The notes under the pieces are model-generated. The model was not told where the DNA came from, searched no databases, and was given only the letters and a program-made list of their open reading frames with translations. A program made the position numbers and the translations under genes. A DNA stretch of 64,000 nt from Streptomyces sp. Act143 (GTDB lineage Bacteria > Actinomycetota > Actinomycetes > Streptomycetales > Streptomycetaceae). Positions 18,008-26,881 of the stretch are shown here, in pieces (positions within the stretch are counted from its first letter, which is position 1; each line of letters begins with the position of its first letter). The stretch spans positions 2,019,587 through 2,083,586 of the forward strand of contig NZ_QFRX01000001.1 of NCBI RefSeq assembly GCF_003143935.1, given 5' to 3'.

Positions 18008-18729
18008 TGACCACACTCCTCTGGGGCGTCCTGCCGTACGTCGCCGTCGCCCTGCTCGTCGCCGGGCTCGTCTGGCGCTACCGCTACGACAAGTTCGGCT
18101 GGACGACCCGCTCCTCGCAGGTCTACGAGTCGAAGCTGCTCAACATCGCCTCGCCGGCCTTCCACTACGGCATCCTCTTCGTGCTGGCCGGACACCTCGT
18201 CGGGCTGTTCCTGCCGATGTCGTGGACGGACAAGGCGGGGATCAGCGAGCACACCTACCACCTGTTCTCGCTCTACGGCGGCACCGCGGCCGGCATCCTC
18301 ACGGTCGCCGGGATCGCGCTGCTGGTCTACCGCCGCCGCACCCGGGCCCCGGTGTTCCGTGCGACCACCGTCAACGACAAGGTCATGTACCTGGTGCTGG
18401 TCGGCGCGATCGTGCTCGGCATGATCGCCAAACTGACCCACGCGTCCGGCGACGGCTACAACTACCGCGAGTCCATCGGCCCTTGGGCGCGCAGCCTGTT
18501 CACCCTCCAGCCGGACATCGACCGGATGCAGGGCGTGCCGGTGCTGTACCAGGTGCACGCGGTGGTCGGGATGGCGCTGATCGCGTTCGTGCCGTACAGC
18601 AGGCTGGTGCACATGTTCAGCGCGCCGGTGCAGTACCTGTTCCGGCCGTACGTCGTCTACCGGGCGCGCGACCCCAGGAGGCTGGGGCCGCGTCCGGAAC
18701 GGCGGGGCTGGGAGCGGACGGGGTCCTGA
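18007..18729 (+). CDS. narI: Respiratory nitrate reductase gamma subunit (cytochrome b)
   Basis: A 240-aa membrane subunit with five transmembrane helices that oxidises menaquinol and passes electrons through two b haems to NarH. Likely haem ligands are His53, His63, His184 and His202, each three positions before the E. coli NarI ligands (56, 66, 187, 205). ATG 18007 is shared with the narJ stop. The gene ends three bases before the end of the convergent dnaK-like gene, with no space for a terminator hairpin. Confidence 0.96.
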   Translation: MTTLLWGVLPYVAVALLVAGLVWRYRYDKFGWTTRSSQVYESKLLNIASPAFHYGILFVLAGHLVGLFLPMSWTDKAGISEHTYHLFSLYGGTAAGILTVAGIALLVYRRRTRAPVFRATTVNDKVMYLVLVGAIVLGMIAKLTHASGDGYNYRESIGPWARSLFTLQPDIDRMQGVPVLYQVHAVVGMALIAFVPYSRLVHMFSAPVQYLFRPYVVYRARDPRRLGPRPERRGWERTGS

Positions 18730-18732
18730 CCG

Positions 18733-20595
18733 TCAGGCGGCGCCGCCCTTCTGCTCCCGGTCGTCGTCGACGATCTCCGCGTCCACCACGCCCTCCTCCT
18801 CGGGGTGCGTGGTGGTCTGCTGATCGGTGGGGTGGGGCTCCGACTGGGCCTGCGCGTACATCGCCTGGCCCACCCGCTGGCTGACGGTGGCCAAGTGCTC
18901 CACACCGTGGCGCAGCGCGGCCGTGTCGGCGTTCTGCTCCAGGAGCGTCTTCAGTTCCGTGATCGCCGACTCCACCTCGGTCTTGGTCTCGGCGGGGACG
19001 CGTTCGTCGTTCTCCCGGAGGAACTTCTCGGTCTGGTAGACGAGTTGCTCAGCCTGGTTGCGGGTCTCGGCCGCCTCCCGGCGCTTGCGGTCCTCCTCCG
19101 CGTACTGCTCCGCCTCCCGCATCATGCGGTCGATGTCGTCCTTGGGCAGCGCCGAGCCGCCGGTGACGGTCATCTTCTGCTCGCGGCCGGTCGCGAGGTC
19201 CTTCGCGGAGACGTGCATGATCCCGTTGGCGTCGATGTCGAAGGCGACCTCGATCTGCGGGACGCCGCGCGGGGCGGGCGGCAGGCCGGTGAGGTCGAAG
19301 ACGCCCAACTTCTTGTTGTAGGCCGCGATCTCGCGTTCGCCCTGGTAGACCTGGATGCCGACCGAGGGCTGGTTGTCGGTGGCGGTGGTGAAGATCTCCG
19401 AACGCCGGGTGGGGATCGTGGTGTTGCGCTCGATGAGCTTGGTCATGATGCCGCCCTTGGTCTCGATGCCCAGGGACAGCGGGGTGACGTCGAGGAGGAG
19501 GACGTCCTTGACGTCGCCGCGGATGACGCCCGCCTGCAGTGCCGCGCCGACGGCCACCACCTCGTCCGGGTTGACGCCCTTGTGCGGTTCCTTGCCGGTG
19601 AGTTCCTTGACGAGGTCGGTGACGGCGGGCATCCGGGTCGAGCCGCCGACGAGGATGACGTGGTCCACCGCGGCGAGCTTGATGCCGGCGTCCTTGACGG
19701 CCTGGTGGAAGGGGGTCTTGCAGCGGTCGAGCAGGTCGGCGGTGAGCTCCTGGAACTGCGCGCGCGTCATCTTCTCGTCGAGGTGCAGGGGGCCTTCGGC
19801 GGAGGCGGTGATGTAGGGGAGGTTGATCGTGGTCTCGGAGGAGCTGGACAGCTCGATCTTGGCCTTCTCGGCACCCTCGCGCAGGCGTTGCAGCGCCATC
19901 TTGTCCTTGCCGAGGTCGACGCCGTACTGCCCCTGGAACTTCTTGACCAGGTGCTCGACGACCCGCTGGTCCCAGTCGTCGCCGCCGAGGTGGGTGTCGC
20001 CGTTGGTGGCCTTGACCTCGATGACGCCGTCGCCGATCTCCAGGAGCGAGACGTCGAAGGTGCCGCCGCCGAGGTCGAAGACGAGGACGGTCTGCTCCTC
20101 GCCCCGGTCCAGGCCGTAGGCCAGCGCGGCGGCGGTGGGCTCGTTGATGATCCTCAGCACCTTCAGGCCGGCGATCTCCCCGGCCTCCTTGGTGGCCTGC
20201 CGCTGGGCGTCGTCGAAGTACGCCGGGACGGTGATCACCGCGTCGGTGACGTCCTCGCCGAGATAGGACTCGGCGTCCCGCTTCAGCTTCTGCAGCACCC
20301 GTGCGGACAGCTCCTGCGCCCGGTAGCGGGTGCCGTCGACCGTCCCGTGCTCCGGGAACCGCCAGCCGCCGTCGCCCATGTACCGCTTCACGGACCGGGC
20401 CGTCCGCTCCACGTTCGTCACGGCCTGCCGCTTGGCGACCTCCCCGACGAGCACCTCCCCGTTCTTGGCGAAGGCCACGACCGACGGCGTGGTCCTGGCC
20501 CCCTCCGCATTGGCGACGACCGTGGGGTCGCCGCCCTCCAGGACGGCCACCACGGAGTTCGTGGTCCCCAGATCGATCCCGACCGCGCGTCCCAT
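18733..20595 (-). CDS. dnaK: Hsp70 chaperone DnaK (second copy type)
   Basis: A complete 620-aa Hsp70. It begins [22 protein letters not shown], with phosphate-2 and hinge motifs [14 protein letters not shown] and [13 protein letters not shown]; the substrate domain starts near [14 protein letters not shown]. The C-terminus ends in an acidic [14 protein letters not shown] tail rather than the EEVD of eukaryotes, with a Q/T/E-rich linker. ATG 20595 follows AAGGGGAC. The gene stands alone, with no grpE, dnaJ or hspR next to it, so it is likely an additional DnaK rather than the main dnaK-grpE-dnaJ-hspR operon. Its promoter carries a HAIR-like element, suggesting heat-shock control by HspR. It converges on narI. 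Confidence 0.96.
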   Translation of the reverse strand: MGRAVGIDLGTTNSVVAVLEGGDPTVVANAEGARTTPSVVAFAKNGEVLVGEVAKRQAVTNVERTARSVKRYMGDGGWRFPEHGTVDGTRYRAQELSARVLQKLKRDAESYLGEDVTDAVITVPAYFDDAQRQATKEAGEIAGLKVLRIINEPTAAALAYGLDRGEEQTVLVFDLGGGTFDVSLLEIGDGVIEVKATNGDTHLGGDDWDQRVVEHLVKKFQGQYGVDLGKDKMALQRLREGAEKAKIELSSSSETTINLPYITASAEGPLHLDEKMTRAQFQELTADLLDRCKTPFHQAVKDAGIKLAAVDHVILVGGSTRMPAVTDLVKELTGKEPHKGVNPDEVVAVGAALQAGVIRGDVKDVLLLDVTPLSLGIETKGGIMTKLIERNTTIPTRRSEIFTTATDNQPSVGIQVYQGEREIAAYNKKLGVFDLTGLPPAPRGVPQIEVAFDIDANGIMHVSAKDLATGREQKMTVTGGSALPKDDIDRMMREAEQYAEEDRKRREAAETRNQAEQLVYQTEKFLRENDERVPAETKTEVESAITELKTLLEQNADTAALRHGVEHLATVSQRVGQAMYAQAQSEPHPTDQQTTTHPEEEGVVDAEIVDDDREQKGGAA

Positions 20596-20631
20596 CGCTG
20601 TCCCCTTCCGCCAGGGCACTTCCCGGACTCC

Positions 20632-20661
20632 AGCACAAAACTTGAGTGGGCTGTTGTCAAT
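20632..20661 (-). promoter_or_regulatory. dnaK promoter overlapping a HspR (HAIR)-like site
   Basis: Read on the minus strand: a perfect -35 TTGACA (20660-20655), 17 bases, then TGTGCT as -10 (20637-20632). Within it lies one exact half of the HspR inverted repeat, ACTCAAG (20647-20641), with a degenerate partner ATTGACA seven bases away (20661-20655). The known HAIR consensus is CTTGAGT-N7-ACTCAAG. Confidence 0.65.
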
Positions 20662-20698
20662 GCCGCGTGCCGCGAAAGCCGGGTACCCCGGAAAGCAC

Positions 20699-20735
20699 CG
20701 ATGCCGCGCCCCCCGGTCCGGGGAGCGCGGCATCG
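20699..20735 (-). terminator. Terminator after the osmC gene
   Basis: Arms 20699-20709 and 20725-20735 pair perfectly (11 bp), with a further CCCC/GGGG inner stem. It lies 16 bases after the osmC stop and upstream of the dnaK promoter. Confidence 0.8.
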
Positions 20736-20750
20736 GAACGAACGGAAACG

Positions 20751-21179
20751 TCAGGCCAACTTCGCCGACAGCGTGATCGGCACGGCCTTGAGGGCCTGGC
20801 TGACGGGGCAATTCACCTTGGCCTCCTCGGCCGCGGCGACGAACGCCTCCTCGTCGATGCCGGGCACGGTGCCCTCGACGGTGAGGTGGATGCCCGTGAT
20901 GCCCTCGCCCGGCTGGAAGGTGACGTCGGCGGAGGTGGTGAGCTTGGTGGGCGGGGTGCCGGCGCCCGCGAGGGCGTGCGAGAACGCCATCGAGAAGCAG
21001 CTGGAGTGGGCGGCCGCGATCAGCTCCTCGGGGCTGGTCCGGCCGTTCGCCTCCTGGGCTCGGGAAGCCCACGTCACCGGCTGCTGGGCGATGGCACCGG
21101 AGGAGTCGAAGGACACGACTCCGTTCCCCTCGAGCAGGTTGCCTTCCCAGACGGTGTGTGCGGAGCGCGTGGTAGCCAC
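20751..21179 (-). CDS. OsmC/Ohr-family peroxidase
   Basis: A 142-aa OsmC-type thiol peroxidase that reduces organic hydroperoxides. The two reactive cysteines lie in [16 protein letters not shown] and [15 protein letters not shown] 21179 is preferred over ATG 21185 because AAAGGA is 6 nt before the GTG but directly abuts the ATG; the difference is two residues, and family members begin [17 protein letters not shown]. The gene is single, ends at a strong hairpin, and sits in a stress-related neighbourhood beside dnaK. Confidence 0.94.
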   Translation of the reverse strand: MATTRSAHTVWEGNLLEGNGVVSFDSSGAIAQQPVTWASRAQEANGRTSPEELIAAAHSSCFSMAFSHALAGAGTPPTKLTTSADVTFQPGEGITGIHLTVEGTVPGIDEEAFVAAAEEAKVNCPVSQALKAVPITLSAKLA

Positions 21180-21283
21180 GGTCATTCCTTTCGTGTGGTC
21201 CCGGTTCCGGGGTGTGGCCCCCATCCGATCACACTCCGGCGCCCCGCACCCGCCACACCGGCGCCGGACGGTCCGGGCACAGG

Positions 21284-23359
21284 TCAGGCCGCCCGCCGTT
21301 CGTCCTGACGTTCCGGCAGCGGCACCTGGGGGCCGTCCGACTCGCTCAGCCAGCGGCGCAGGACGCGGTGGACGTGTTCGGCGCCGACGAGTTCCTCGGC
21401 GTCGCCGACGGGTGCGGACAGGGCGACCGGCGACAGCAGGAACGGCCGTCCCTGTGCGCCGCCGAGGCCGCCGTGCGAGCCGATCTGCTCCTCGAAGGCG
21501 AGGACTTCGCCGTCGCCGGGGTCGTACCAGGAGTTGACCATGATGTCGGCGGTGTGCGCGAAGCCGTGCGTGCGGCGTACGGCGGCGGCGGCGCCGGACC
21601 CGAAGGCCGCCAACGGGCCGGGGTTCTCCTCCAGTCGGTCGACCGGGATCTCCGTGCCGAACGGCCCCAGCACCACCCCGCCGTGCTCCTCGCTGCGCAC
21701 CAGCAGGAAGCCGATGCCGGGATGGTTGGCGAGCGTCGTCAGCAGCGCGGGGTGGCGGGCGTCGATCTCCTCCTTGCTCATCCGGTGCGGCACGTCCGGG
21801 AAGGAGACCAGGCCGAGGTTGCCGGAGGCCAGCACGAGCGGCTCGGAGCTGCGGCGCGAGGGGCGGTGCTGTTCGCCGCCCTCCTCGACGGGCCGGCGCA
21901 GGGCGGCGCGGACGGCCGCGCGGGCCTCGGCGCCGCTGTGGGTGCGCTGCGCCCTGCGCGGCACCGGCAGTCCGCAGCCGGCCCGCACCAGGTCGCCGAG
22001 GGTGAGGCCGTAGCGGGCCTGGAAGGTCTCGCCGGGGCTCTGGCCGTGGTCGGACAGCACGACGATGCGGTAGGGGCGCGGGGCGTGCTCGGCGACCTTC
22101 TCGATCAACGCCAGGGACCGGTCGAGCCGTTCGAGGACCCGCTCGGCGTCGCGGCTCGCCGGCCCGGAGTGGTGGGCGACCTCGTCGTAGGCGACCAGGT
22201 CGGCGTAGACGGCGGTGCGTCCGGCGAGCATGTCGCCCATCACCGCGGCGACCACGACGTCCCGCTCGACGACGGTGGCGAAGGCGCGGATGAAGGGGTA
22301 GAGGCCGCCGCGCCGGACCCGCGGCCGGACCCGGTGGACCCGGGCGCGCGTGGACTGACCGATCTCCCGCCCCACTTCCGCGATGAAGGACAGGGCCGTG
22401 CGGACGGCGTTGGCGGGGTCGGAGAAGTACGCGAAGTAGCCCGCGCGGGACCGGGTCTCGCGGCTGCGGCGGCGGGTGGCGATGGACAGCACGAGCGCCT
22501 GCTCGTCGGCGCCGCCGCTGAAGAGGTTGCCGCGGCTGGCGCCGTCGGCGCCGAGCAGCCCGCCGTCACCGGTGCGTGCGACGGCCCGGCGCTGGAGCTC
22601 GGCGGCGCTGGTCGGGCGGTTGCAGACCATCACCTCCCGGCTCTCCTTCTCGTACCAGCGGAAGGCCGGCACGTCCTCGTTGCTGCCGTGCAGGATGCCG
22701 AGCTGGCTGGCGCCGGTCTGGCTGGACCAGTCGGTGCGCCACGGGGTGAGGCGGTGGGTGCCGCCGTCCAGCCAGCGGGCGAGGGTGGGCATGACGCCGG
22801 TGCCGACGGCGACCCGCAGCACGTCGTACCCGACGCCGTCCAGCTGGAGGAAGACCGTCCCCGGGGTGGACGGGGCGAGCGGGCCGCCTCTGCGGCGGCG
22901 GTCGGCGAGCCGGTAGAGCCGGCGCCGGTAGGCGTCGTCGTCGCGCACGGCCAGCGCGGCGCCGGTCGCGGAGGCGACCGCCGACATCACGGCGGCGACC
23001 ACGACCGCGGTCTCCCAGGCGGCGGCGCCCCGCTCGGTCGGATTGAGCCGCAGCGCCACGAGGAGCAGCGCGCCGTTGAGGAAGAACACCAGCAGCCCGA
23101 GCACCAGGGCGGGCACGAGCAGCAGGAGCCGTACCAGGAGCGGCCAGACCAGGGCGGACAGGACACCGAAGGCCCCCGCGCCGAGTGCCGCGGTGACGGC
23201 GATGTCGGTGGCGCTGTCGCCGTCCGCGGACCTGAGCTGGAAGTCCGGCAGGATGCCGGCGAGCACGAGCATGGTGATCGTGGAGACCGCCCACACCGCG
23301 ACGCTCCGCCCTGCCTGACTGGCGACCCGGCGCCAACGCCCGTCTCGCACGCTCCGCAC
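21284..23359 (-). CDS. Membrane protein: phage_holin_4_2-like domain fused to alkaline-phosphatase-superfamily phosphodiesterase
   Basis: A 691-aa two-part protein. The first ~140 residues contain four or five hydrophobic segments (AVWAVSTITMLVLAGILP, FGVLSALVWPLLVRLLLLVP, LVLGLLVFFLNGALLLVALRL, AVVVAAVMSAVASATGAAL) similar to holin-4_2 membrane domains. From ~165 on it is a type I phosphodiesterase fold: QLDGVGYDVLR (metal Asp), TDWSSQTGASQLGILHG (nucleophile region), DLVAYDEVAHHSGP and VVLSDHGQSPGETFQ (metal Asp-His). The catalytic part probably hydrolyses a phosphodiester or pyrophosphate lipid-linked substrate at the membrane. The holin-like domain is not evidence of phage. Confidence 0.88.
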   Translation of the reverse strand: MRSVRDGRWRRVASQAGRSVAVWAVSTITMLVLAGILPDFQLRSADGDSATDIAVTAALGAGAFGVLSALVWPLLVRLLLLVPALVLGLLVFFLNGALLLVALRLNPTERGAAAWETAVVVAAVMSAVASATGAALAVRDDDAYRRRLYRLADRRRRGGPLAPSTPGTVFLQLDGVGYDVLRVAVGTGVMPTLARWLDGGTHRLTPWRTDWSSQTGASQLGILHGSNEDVPAFRWYEKESREVMVCNRPTSAAELQRRAVARTGDGGLLGADGASRGNLFSGGADEQALVLSIATRRRSRETRSRAGYFAYFSDPANAVRTALSFIAEVGREIGQSTRARVHRVRPRVRRGGLYPFIRAFATVVERDVVVAAVMGDMLAGRTAVYADLVAYDEVAHHSGPASRDAERVLERLDRSLALIEKVAEHAPRPYRIVVLSDHGQSPGETFQARYGLTLGDLVRAGCGLPVPRRAQRTHSGAEARAAVRAALRRPVEEGGEQHRPSRRSSEPLVLASGNLGLVSFPDVPHRMSKEEIDARHPALLTTLANHPGIGFLLVRSEEHGGVVLGPFGTEIPVDRLEENPGPLAAFGSGAAAAVRRTHGFAHTADIMVNSWYDPGDGEVLAFEEQIGSHGGLGGAQGRPFLLSPVALSAPVGDAEELVGAEHVHRVLRRWLSESDGPQVPLPERQDERRAA

Positions 23360-23444
23360 ACCTCACGTCCCGGCCCGTCGTCGGTGCGGGCCTCCCCTCA
23401 CCCTGTCACAACGGGCGGGAGTTCCCCCGGTGGAGCCGGGTGGG

Positions 23445-23846
23445 CTACCGGCCGTCGTAGCCGGCCGTCGGCATCGACAGCCGGCGGTGGACGCGGGCCT
23501 TCATCTGGGCGTCGTAGGACGGTTCCGCCGATCCCACCGTCTCCACGCGCACCCCGCGCCGGGCGCATTCGGCGAGGAACTCCTCCGCGGAGGACAGGGC
23601 GCTGTCCAGGACCCTTCGGCTGGGGGCGACGAAGAGGTCCGTCTCGGGGCGGACGCCGTCCCAGAGCGCGCAGTGGTCGGTGCGCAGGCCGCGGACGAGG
23701 AGTTCCCGGCTGACGGTGTAGCCGCGCTCGGCGGCCCAGCGGGCGCACATCGCGTGCTGGCTGCGGGAGTCCACCAGGAAGGGGTCGGCCTCCAGCTCCT
23801 CCAGCGGAGTCAGACTCGCGATCGCCGTGACGCGGACCGGTCCCAT
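23445..23846 (-). CDS. Hypothetical protein with faint serine-recombinase-like pattern
   Basis: A 133-aa protein with a good ribosome site (GAGGGGGAC). I do not recognise a named family. The order of motifs recalls the resolvase N-terminal domain: VDSRSQHAMCARWAAERGYTVSRELL, then TDLFVAPSRRVLDSALSSAEEFLAECARRGVRVETV, much as in Y.R.S...Q...L...A...G... then D.lvv...DRLgR and a final G-V-x-V strand. The catalytic Ser, the DRLGR arginines and a DNA-binding domain are not present, so it would not be an active recombinase. It could be a domesticated or unrelated protein. Confidence 0.65.
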   Translation of the reverse strand: MGPVRVTAIASLTPLEELEADPFLVDSRSQHAMCARWAAERGYTVSRELLVRGLRTDHCALWDGVRPETDLFVAPSRRVLDSALSSAEEFLAECARRGVRVETVGSAEPSYDAQMKARVHRRLSMPTAGYDGR

Positions 23847-23929
23847 GGCGTCCCCCTCACCTCCGGGTTTCGCCGCCGACCCTACTCCTGCCCGTAGGCT
23901 TCGGGGAGTCGCGCGAAGGAGGCAAAGAG

Positions 23930-24703
23930 GTGCCGGTGGAGATCACCTGGTGGGGTCACGCCACCTGCACGCTCCAGGACTCGGACGTCCGTGTGCTCAC
24001 CGACCCGCTGTTCGCCCGCCGCCTCGCCCATCTGCGCCGCCGTCGAGGCGCGGTGCCACCGCCCGGCGCCTGGCGCGCGGACGTGGCGCTCGTCTCCCAC
24101 CTGCACTCCGATCATCTGCACATTCCGTCGTTGCAGCGGCTGTCCCCGGGCACGCGCCTGCTCGTGCCCCGGGGCGCACCCCGTGCGGTGCCCGGACTGC
24201 GCCGGCTCGCGCACCTCCAGGTCACCGAGGTGGCGCCGGGTGACGAGACGGTGATCGGGGACGTGGTCGTACGGGCGGTCCCGGCCCGGCACGACGGACG
24301 GCGGCTGCCCGTCGGACCGCACCGCTCCCCCGCGCTCGGCTATGTCGTCGAGGGCGAGGCGCGCACCTACTTCGCCGGGGACACGGGGCTGTTCGACGAC
24401 ATGGCGAAGGAGGTCGGGCCGGTCGACGTGGCCCTGCTGCCGGTGGGCGGCTGGGGGCCGTACCTCGGGGAGGGGCACCTGGACGCCGGGCGGGCCGCGG
24501 AGGCACTGGCCCGGCTCGACCCGGCCAGCGCGGTGCCGGTGCACTACGGCACGTACTGGCCGATCGGGATGGACGCCGTACGCCCCCATGAATTCCATGC
24601 TCCCGGCGCGGAGTTCGTGCGCCTCGCGGCCGAGCGTGCGCCCGGCGTGGCGGTGCATCTGCTGGACCACGGGGAGAGCGTGCGTCCGGAGGTGGCCCGG
24701 TGA
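23930..24703 (+). CDS. MBL-fold metallo-hydrolase (UlaG/NAPE-PLD-like)
   Basis: A 257-aa metallo-beta-lactamase-fold hydrolase with the metal motif SHLHSDHLH (HxHxDH). Further family positions are VTEVAPGDETVIGDVVVRAVPARHDG, TYFAGDTGLFDDM and VPVHYGTYWPIGMD. The WWGHATCTLQDSDVRVLTDP opening is typical of UlaG/NAPE-PLD relatives, which act on phosphodiesters or lactones; the substrate is not determinable here. GTG 23930 follows AAGGAGG, and a TAGGCT -10 lies at 23895-23900. Its TGA overlaps the DedA ATG by one base, so the two are coupled. Confidence 0.9.
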   Translation: MPVEITWWGHATCTLQDSDVRVLTDPLFARRLAHLRRRRGAVPPPGAWRADVALVSHLHSDHLHIPSLQRLSPGTRLLVPRGAPRAVPGLRRLAHLQVTEVAPGDETVIGDVVVRAVPARHDGRRLPVGPHRSPALGYVVEGEARTYFAGDTGLFDDMAKEVGPVDVALLPVGGWGPYLGEGHLDAGRAAEALARLDPASAVPVHYGTYWPIGMDAVRPHEFHAPGAEFVRLAAERAPGVAVHLLDHGESVRPEVAR

Positions 24704-25332
24704 TGCCCACCTGGCTGGCGGCGACCGCCACGACCGTGCCGCCCGAGTCGACGCAGCAGGCGATCGGCTATCCCTCGCTGTTCCTGCTGGTGCTGATCGG
24801 GGCGCTGGTGCCGGTGGTGCCGACGGGGGCGCTGGTGAGTTCGGCGGCGGTGGTGGCGTTCCATCAGACGGCGCCGTTCTCGATGGCGTTGGTGTTCGTG
24901 ACGGCCTCGCTGGCCGCGTTCCTGGGGGACGCGACGCTGTACTGGCTGGGGCGGCGCGGGATGGCCTCGAAGAACGGGTCGCGGTGGCTGGAGGCGATCC
25001 GGTCCCGGGCGCCGGAGGACCGGCTGACGCAGGCGCAGGAGAAGCTGGCCGAGCACGGCGTGACGGTGCTGGTGCTGTCCCGGATGGTGCCCGCGGGGCG
25101 GATTCCGGTGATGCTGGCGTGCCTGATGGCGAAGTGGCCGCTGCGCAGGTTCGCCCGCGGCAATCTGCCGGCGTGCCTGGCGTGGGCCGTGACCTACCAG
25201 CTGATCGGCATCCTGGGCGGGTCGCTGTTCGAGGAGCCCTGGGAGGGTGTGCTGGCGGCGATCGTCCTGACGGTCGCGATCAGCGCGGCGCCGAGCGTGT
25301 GGCGCCGGGTGCGCAGGACGGCCAAGGCCTAA
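24703..25332 (+). CDS. DedA/VTT-family membrane protein
   Basis: A 209-aa membrane protein of the DedA (SNARE-associated/VTT) family, proteins implicated in moving undecaprenyl phosphate or phospholipids between membrane leaflets and in membrane energetics. It has segments SLFLLVLIGALVPVVPTGALVSSAAVVAF, SMALVFVTASLAAFLGDATLYWLG, the re-entrant LSRMVPAGRIPVMLACLMA with the conserved R-x-x-P-x-G pattern, and ACLAWAVTYQLIGILGGSLF. It is coupled by TGATG to the MBL hydrolase upstream, suggesting a joint role in envelope lipid chemistry. The stop shares bases with the convergent ankyrin gene. Confidence 0.9.
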   Translation: MPTWLAATATTVPPESTQQAIGYPSLFLLVLIGALVPVVPTGALVSSAAVVAFHQTAPFSMALVFVTASLAAFLGDATLYWLGRRGMASKNGSRWLEAIRSRAPEDRLTQAQEKLAEHGVTVLVLSRMVPAGRIPVMLACLMAKWPLRRFARGNLPACLAWAVTYQLIGILGGSLFEEPWEGVLAAIVLTVAISAAPSVWRRVRRTAKA

Positions 25333-25751
25333 CGCCGTCGCGCCCCGGCCGCGACGAGGAGTTCGGCGGTCCTGGGGTGCGGGCCGTGGTCGGCCCACTC
25401 CAGCGGTGACCAGCCGGTGCCGTGATCCTCACGGAGGTTCGGATCGGCGCCGCGTGCCAGCAGTTCCCGCACGGTCTCGGTGTGGCCCCAGCAGGCCGCC
25501 GCGCACAACGGCGTGCCCTCCGAGCCGTCACCTCCGCTCTCCGTGTCGGGCGCGGCCCCGGCCTGCAGGAGCAGGCGGGCGACACCGGCTTCGCCCTGCA
25601 CGGACGCGGCATACAGGGGAGTGGGCCCGTCGCCGTGAGGGCGCTCCGGGTCCGCGCCGCGCCGCAGCAGCGCCGCCACCCGGGCAGCGTCGCCCTCCAG
25701 GGTCGCCTCGAAGAGCTGTCGCGAGAGCTTCTTGCGTCGCCGTCGGTTCAT
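25329..25751 (-). CDS. Ankyrin-repeat protein
   Basis: A 140-aa protein made almost wholly of ankyrin repeats: LFEATLEGDAARVAALLRRGADPERP, TPLYAASVQGEAGVARLLLQAGAAPD, TPLCAAACWGHTETVRELLARGADPN and SPLEWADHGPHPRTAELLVAAGA. A basic N-terminus (MNRRRRKKLSRQ) precedes them. Ankyrin repeats bind partner proteins; no catalytic part is present. The ATG overlaps the stop of the MBL hydrolase by four bases (ATGA), so it is the last member of a three-gene unit. It shares CTAA with the convergent DedA stop. Confidence 0.9.
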   Translation of the reverse strand: MNRRRRKKLSRQLFEATLEGDAARVAALLRRGADPERPHGDGPTPLYAASVQGEAGVARLLLQAGAAPDTESGGDGSEGTPLCAAACWGHTETVRELLARGADPNLREDHGTGWSPLEWADHGPHPRTAELLVAAGARRR

Positions 25752-26881
25752 GGCCGGCGAGCCTGGTCCAGGACCCGGGACCCGCCCACCGGCAGGTCCC
25801 ACAGGTCCTCCCGCGCCAGTCCCGCCTTCTCCCACGCGGCCCGGACCCGGGTGAGCGGCTCCAGCACCGGTTCCGCGGACAGCACGAACGTGCCCCAGTG
25901 CATGGGCGCCATCCGTCGCGCCCCCAGGTCCTGGGCCGCCCGCACCGCCTCCTCCGGGTCGCAGTGCACGTCGCTGAGCCACCAGCGGGGGTCGTAGGCG
26001 CCGATGGGCAGGAGGGTCAGGTCGATGCCGGGGTAGCGCCGGCCGATGCGGGCGAACCAGTGGCCGTAGCCGGTGTCTCCGGCGAAGTGGACGCGCGCGC
26101 CGTCCGGGGCGGTGAGGACCCAGCCGCCCCACAGGCTGTGGCAGGTGTCGGTGAGGGTGCGCTTGGACCAGTGGTGGGCGGGGACGAAGTCGAAGCGGAC
26201 GCCGTCGAGTTCGGCGGCCTCCCACCAGTCGAGCTCGGTGACCAGGGTGAACCGACGGCGGCGGAACCAGCCGGCGAGTCCCGCGGGCACGAACACCGGG
26301 GTGTCGCGCGGGAGTCGGCGCAGGGTGGGGGCGTCCAGATGGTCGTAGTGGTTGTGGCTGATGACGACGGCGTCGACGCGGGGCAGCGCGCTCCAGGCGA
26401 TGCCGACCGGGGTGATCCGGGCCGGGGTGCCCAGGATGCGACGGGACCAGACAGGGTCGGTGAGCACGGTGAGCCCGCCGATCCGGATCACCCAACTGGC
26501 GTGGCCCGCCCAGGAGACGGCGACGGTACGGGCGTCGACGCGGGGCAGCGGTCCCGGTTCGAAGGGCAGCAGCGGGATGTCGGCGAGCCCCTCGCGGCCG
26601 GGCCGCACGGAGCCCTCGCGGGCGAACCGGGCCATGGCCTTGAGGCCGGGCAGCGGGGCGGTGAGGCGGTCGTGGAACGTGCGCGGCCAGACCCGGCGCT
26701 CGCCGAGCGGGCGGGGTTCGGCGAGCGGCGGGAAGGGGGCTTCGAGCGGGGGCGCGAACGGTGGCCCGGCCGTCGGATCGGCGGCTTCCCGGACGGTCGT
26801 GCGGGCACCGGCGGCGCTCGGACCGGCGGTGCCCGAACCGGCGCTGCTCGAACCGGCCGTACTCGTGGACTGCTGCGTCAT
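25748..26881 (-). CDS. MBL-fold hydrolase, NAPE-PLD/UlaG-like
   Basis: A 377-aa hydrolase. The metal motif is ISHNHYDHLD; other marks are WAGHASWVIRIGGLTVLTDPVWSRR, FDFVPAHHWSKRTLTDTCHSLWGGWVL, VHFAGDTGYG and MAPMHWGTFVLS, as in N-acyl-phosphatidylethanolamine phospholipase D relatives. Residues 2-35 are Ser/Thr/Gly/Ala-rich and probably disordered. ATG 26881 is preferred over the in-frame ATG 26896 because GGGAG lies ~8 nt before it and because it overlaps the upstream aminotransferase-fold gene as ATGA. Its own stop overlaps the ankyrin ATG, so three genes are translationally coupled. Confidence 0.9.
   Translation of the reverse strand: MTQQSTSTAGSSSAGSGTAGPSAAGARTTVREAADPTAGPPFAPPLEAPFPPLAEPRPLGERRVWPRTFHDRLTAPLPGLKAMARFAREGSVRPGREGLADIPLLPFEPGPLPRVDARTVAVSWAGHASWVIRIGGLTVLTDPVWSRRILGTPARITPVGIAWSALPRVDAVVISHNHYDHLDAPTLRRLPRDTPVFVPAGLAGWFRRRRFTLVTELDWWEAAELDGVRFDFVPAHHWSKRTLTDTCHSLWGGWVLTAPDGARVHFAGDTGYGHWFARIGRRYPGIDLTLLPIGAYDPRWWLSDVHCDPEEAVRAAQDLGARRMAPMHWGTFVLSAEPVLEPLTRVRAAWEKAGLAREDLWDLPVGGSRVLDQARRP

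Noticed and set aside
18805..21537. A 910-codon open frame on the plus strand opposite dnaK
   Set aside because: It is the mirror of dnaK and osmC caused by GC-biased codons, with no domain and with low-complexity Gly/Val/Arg composition.
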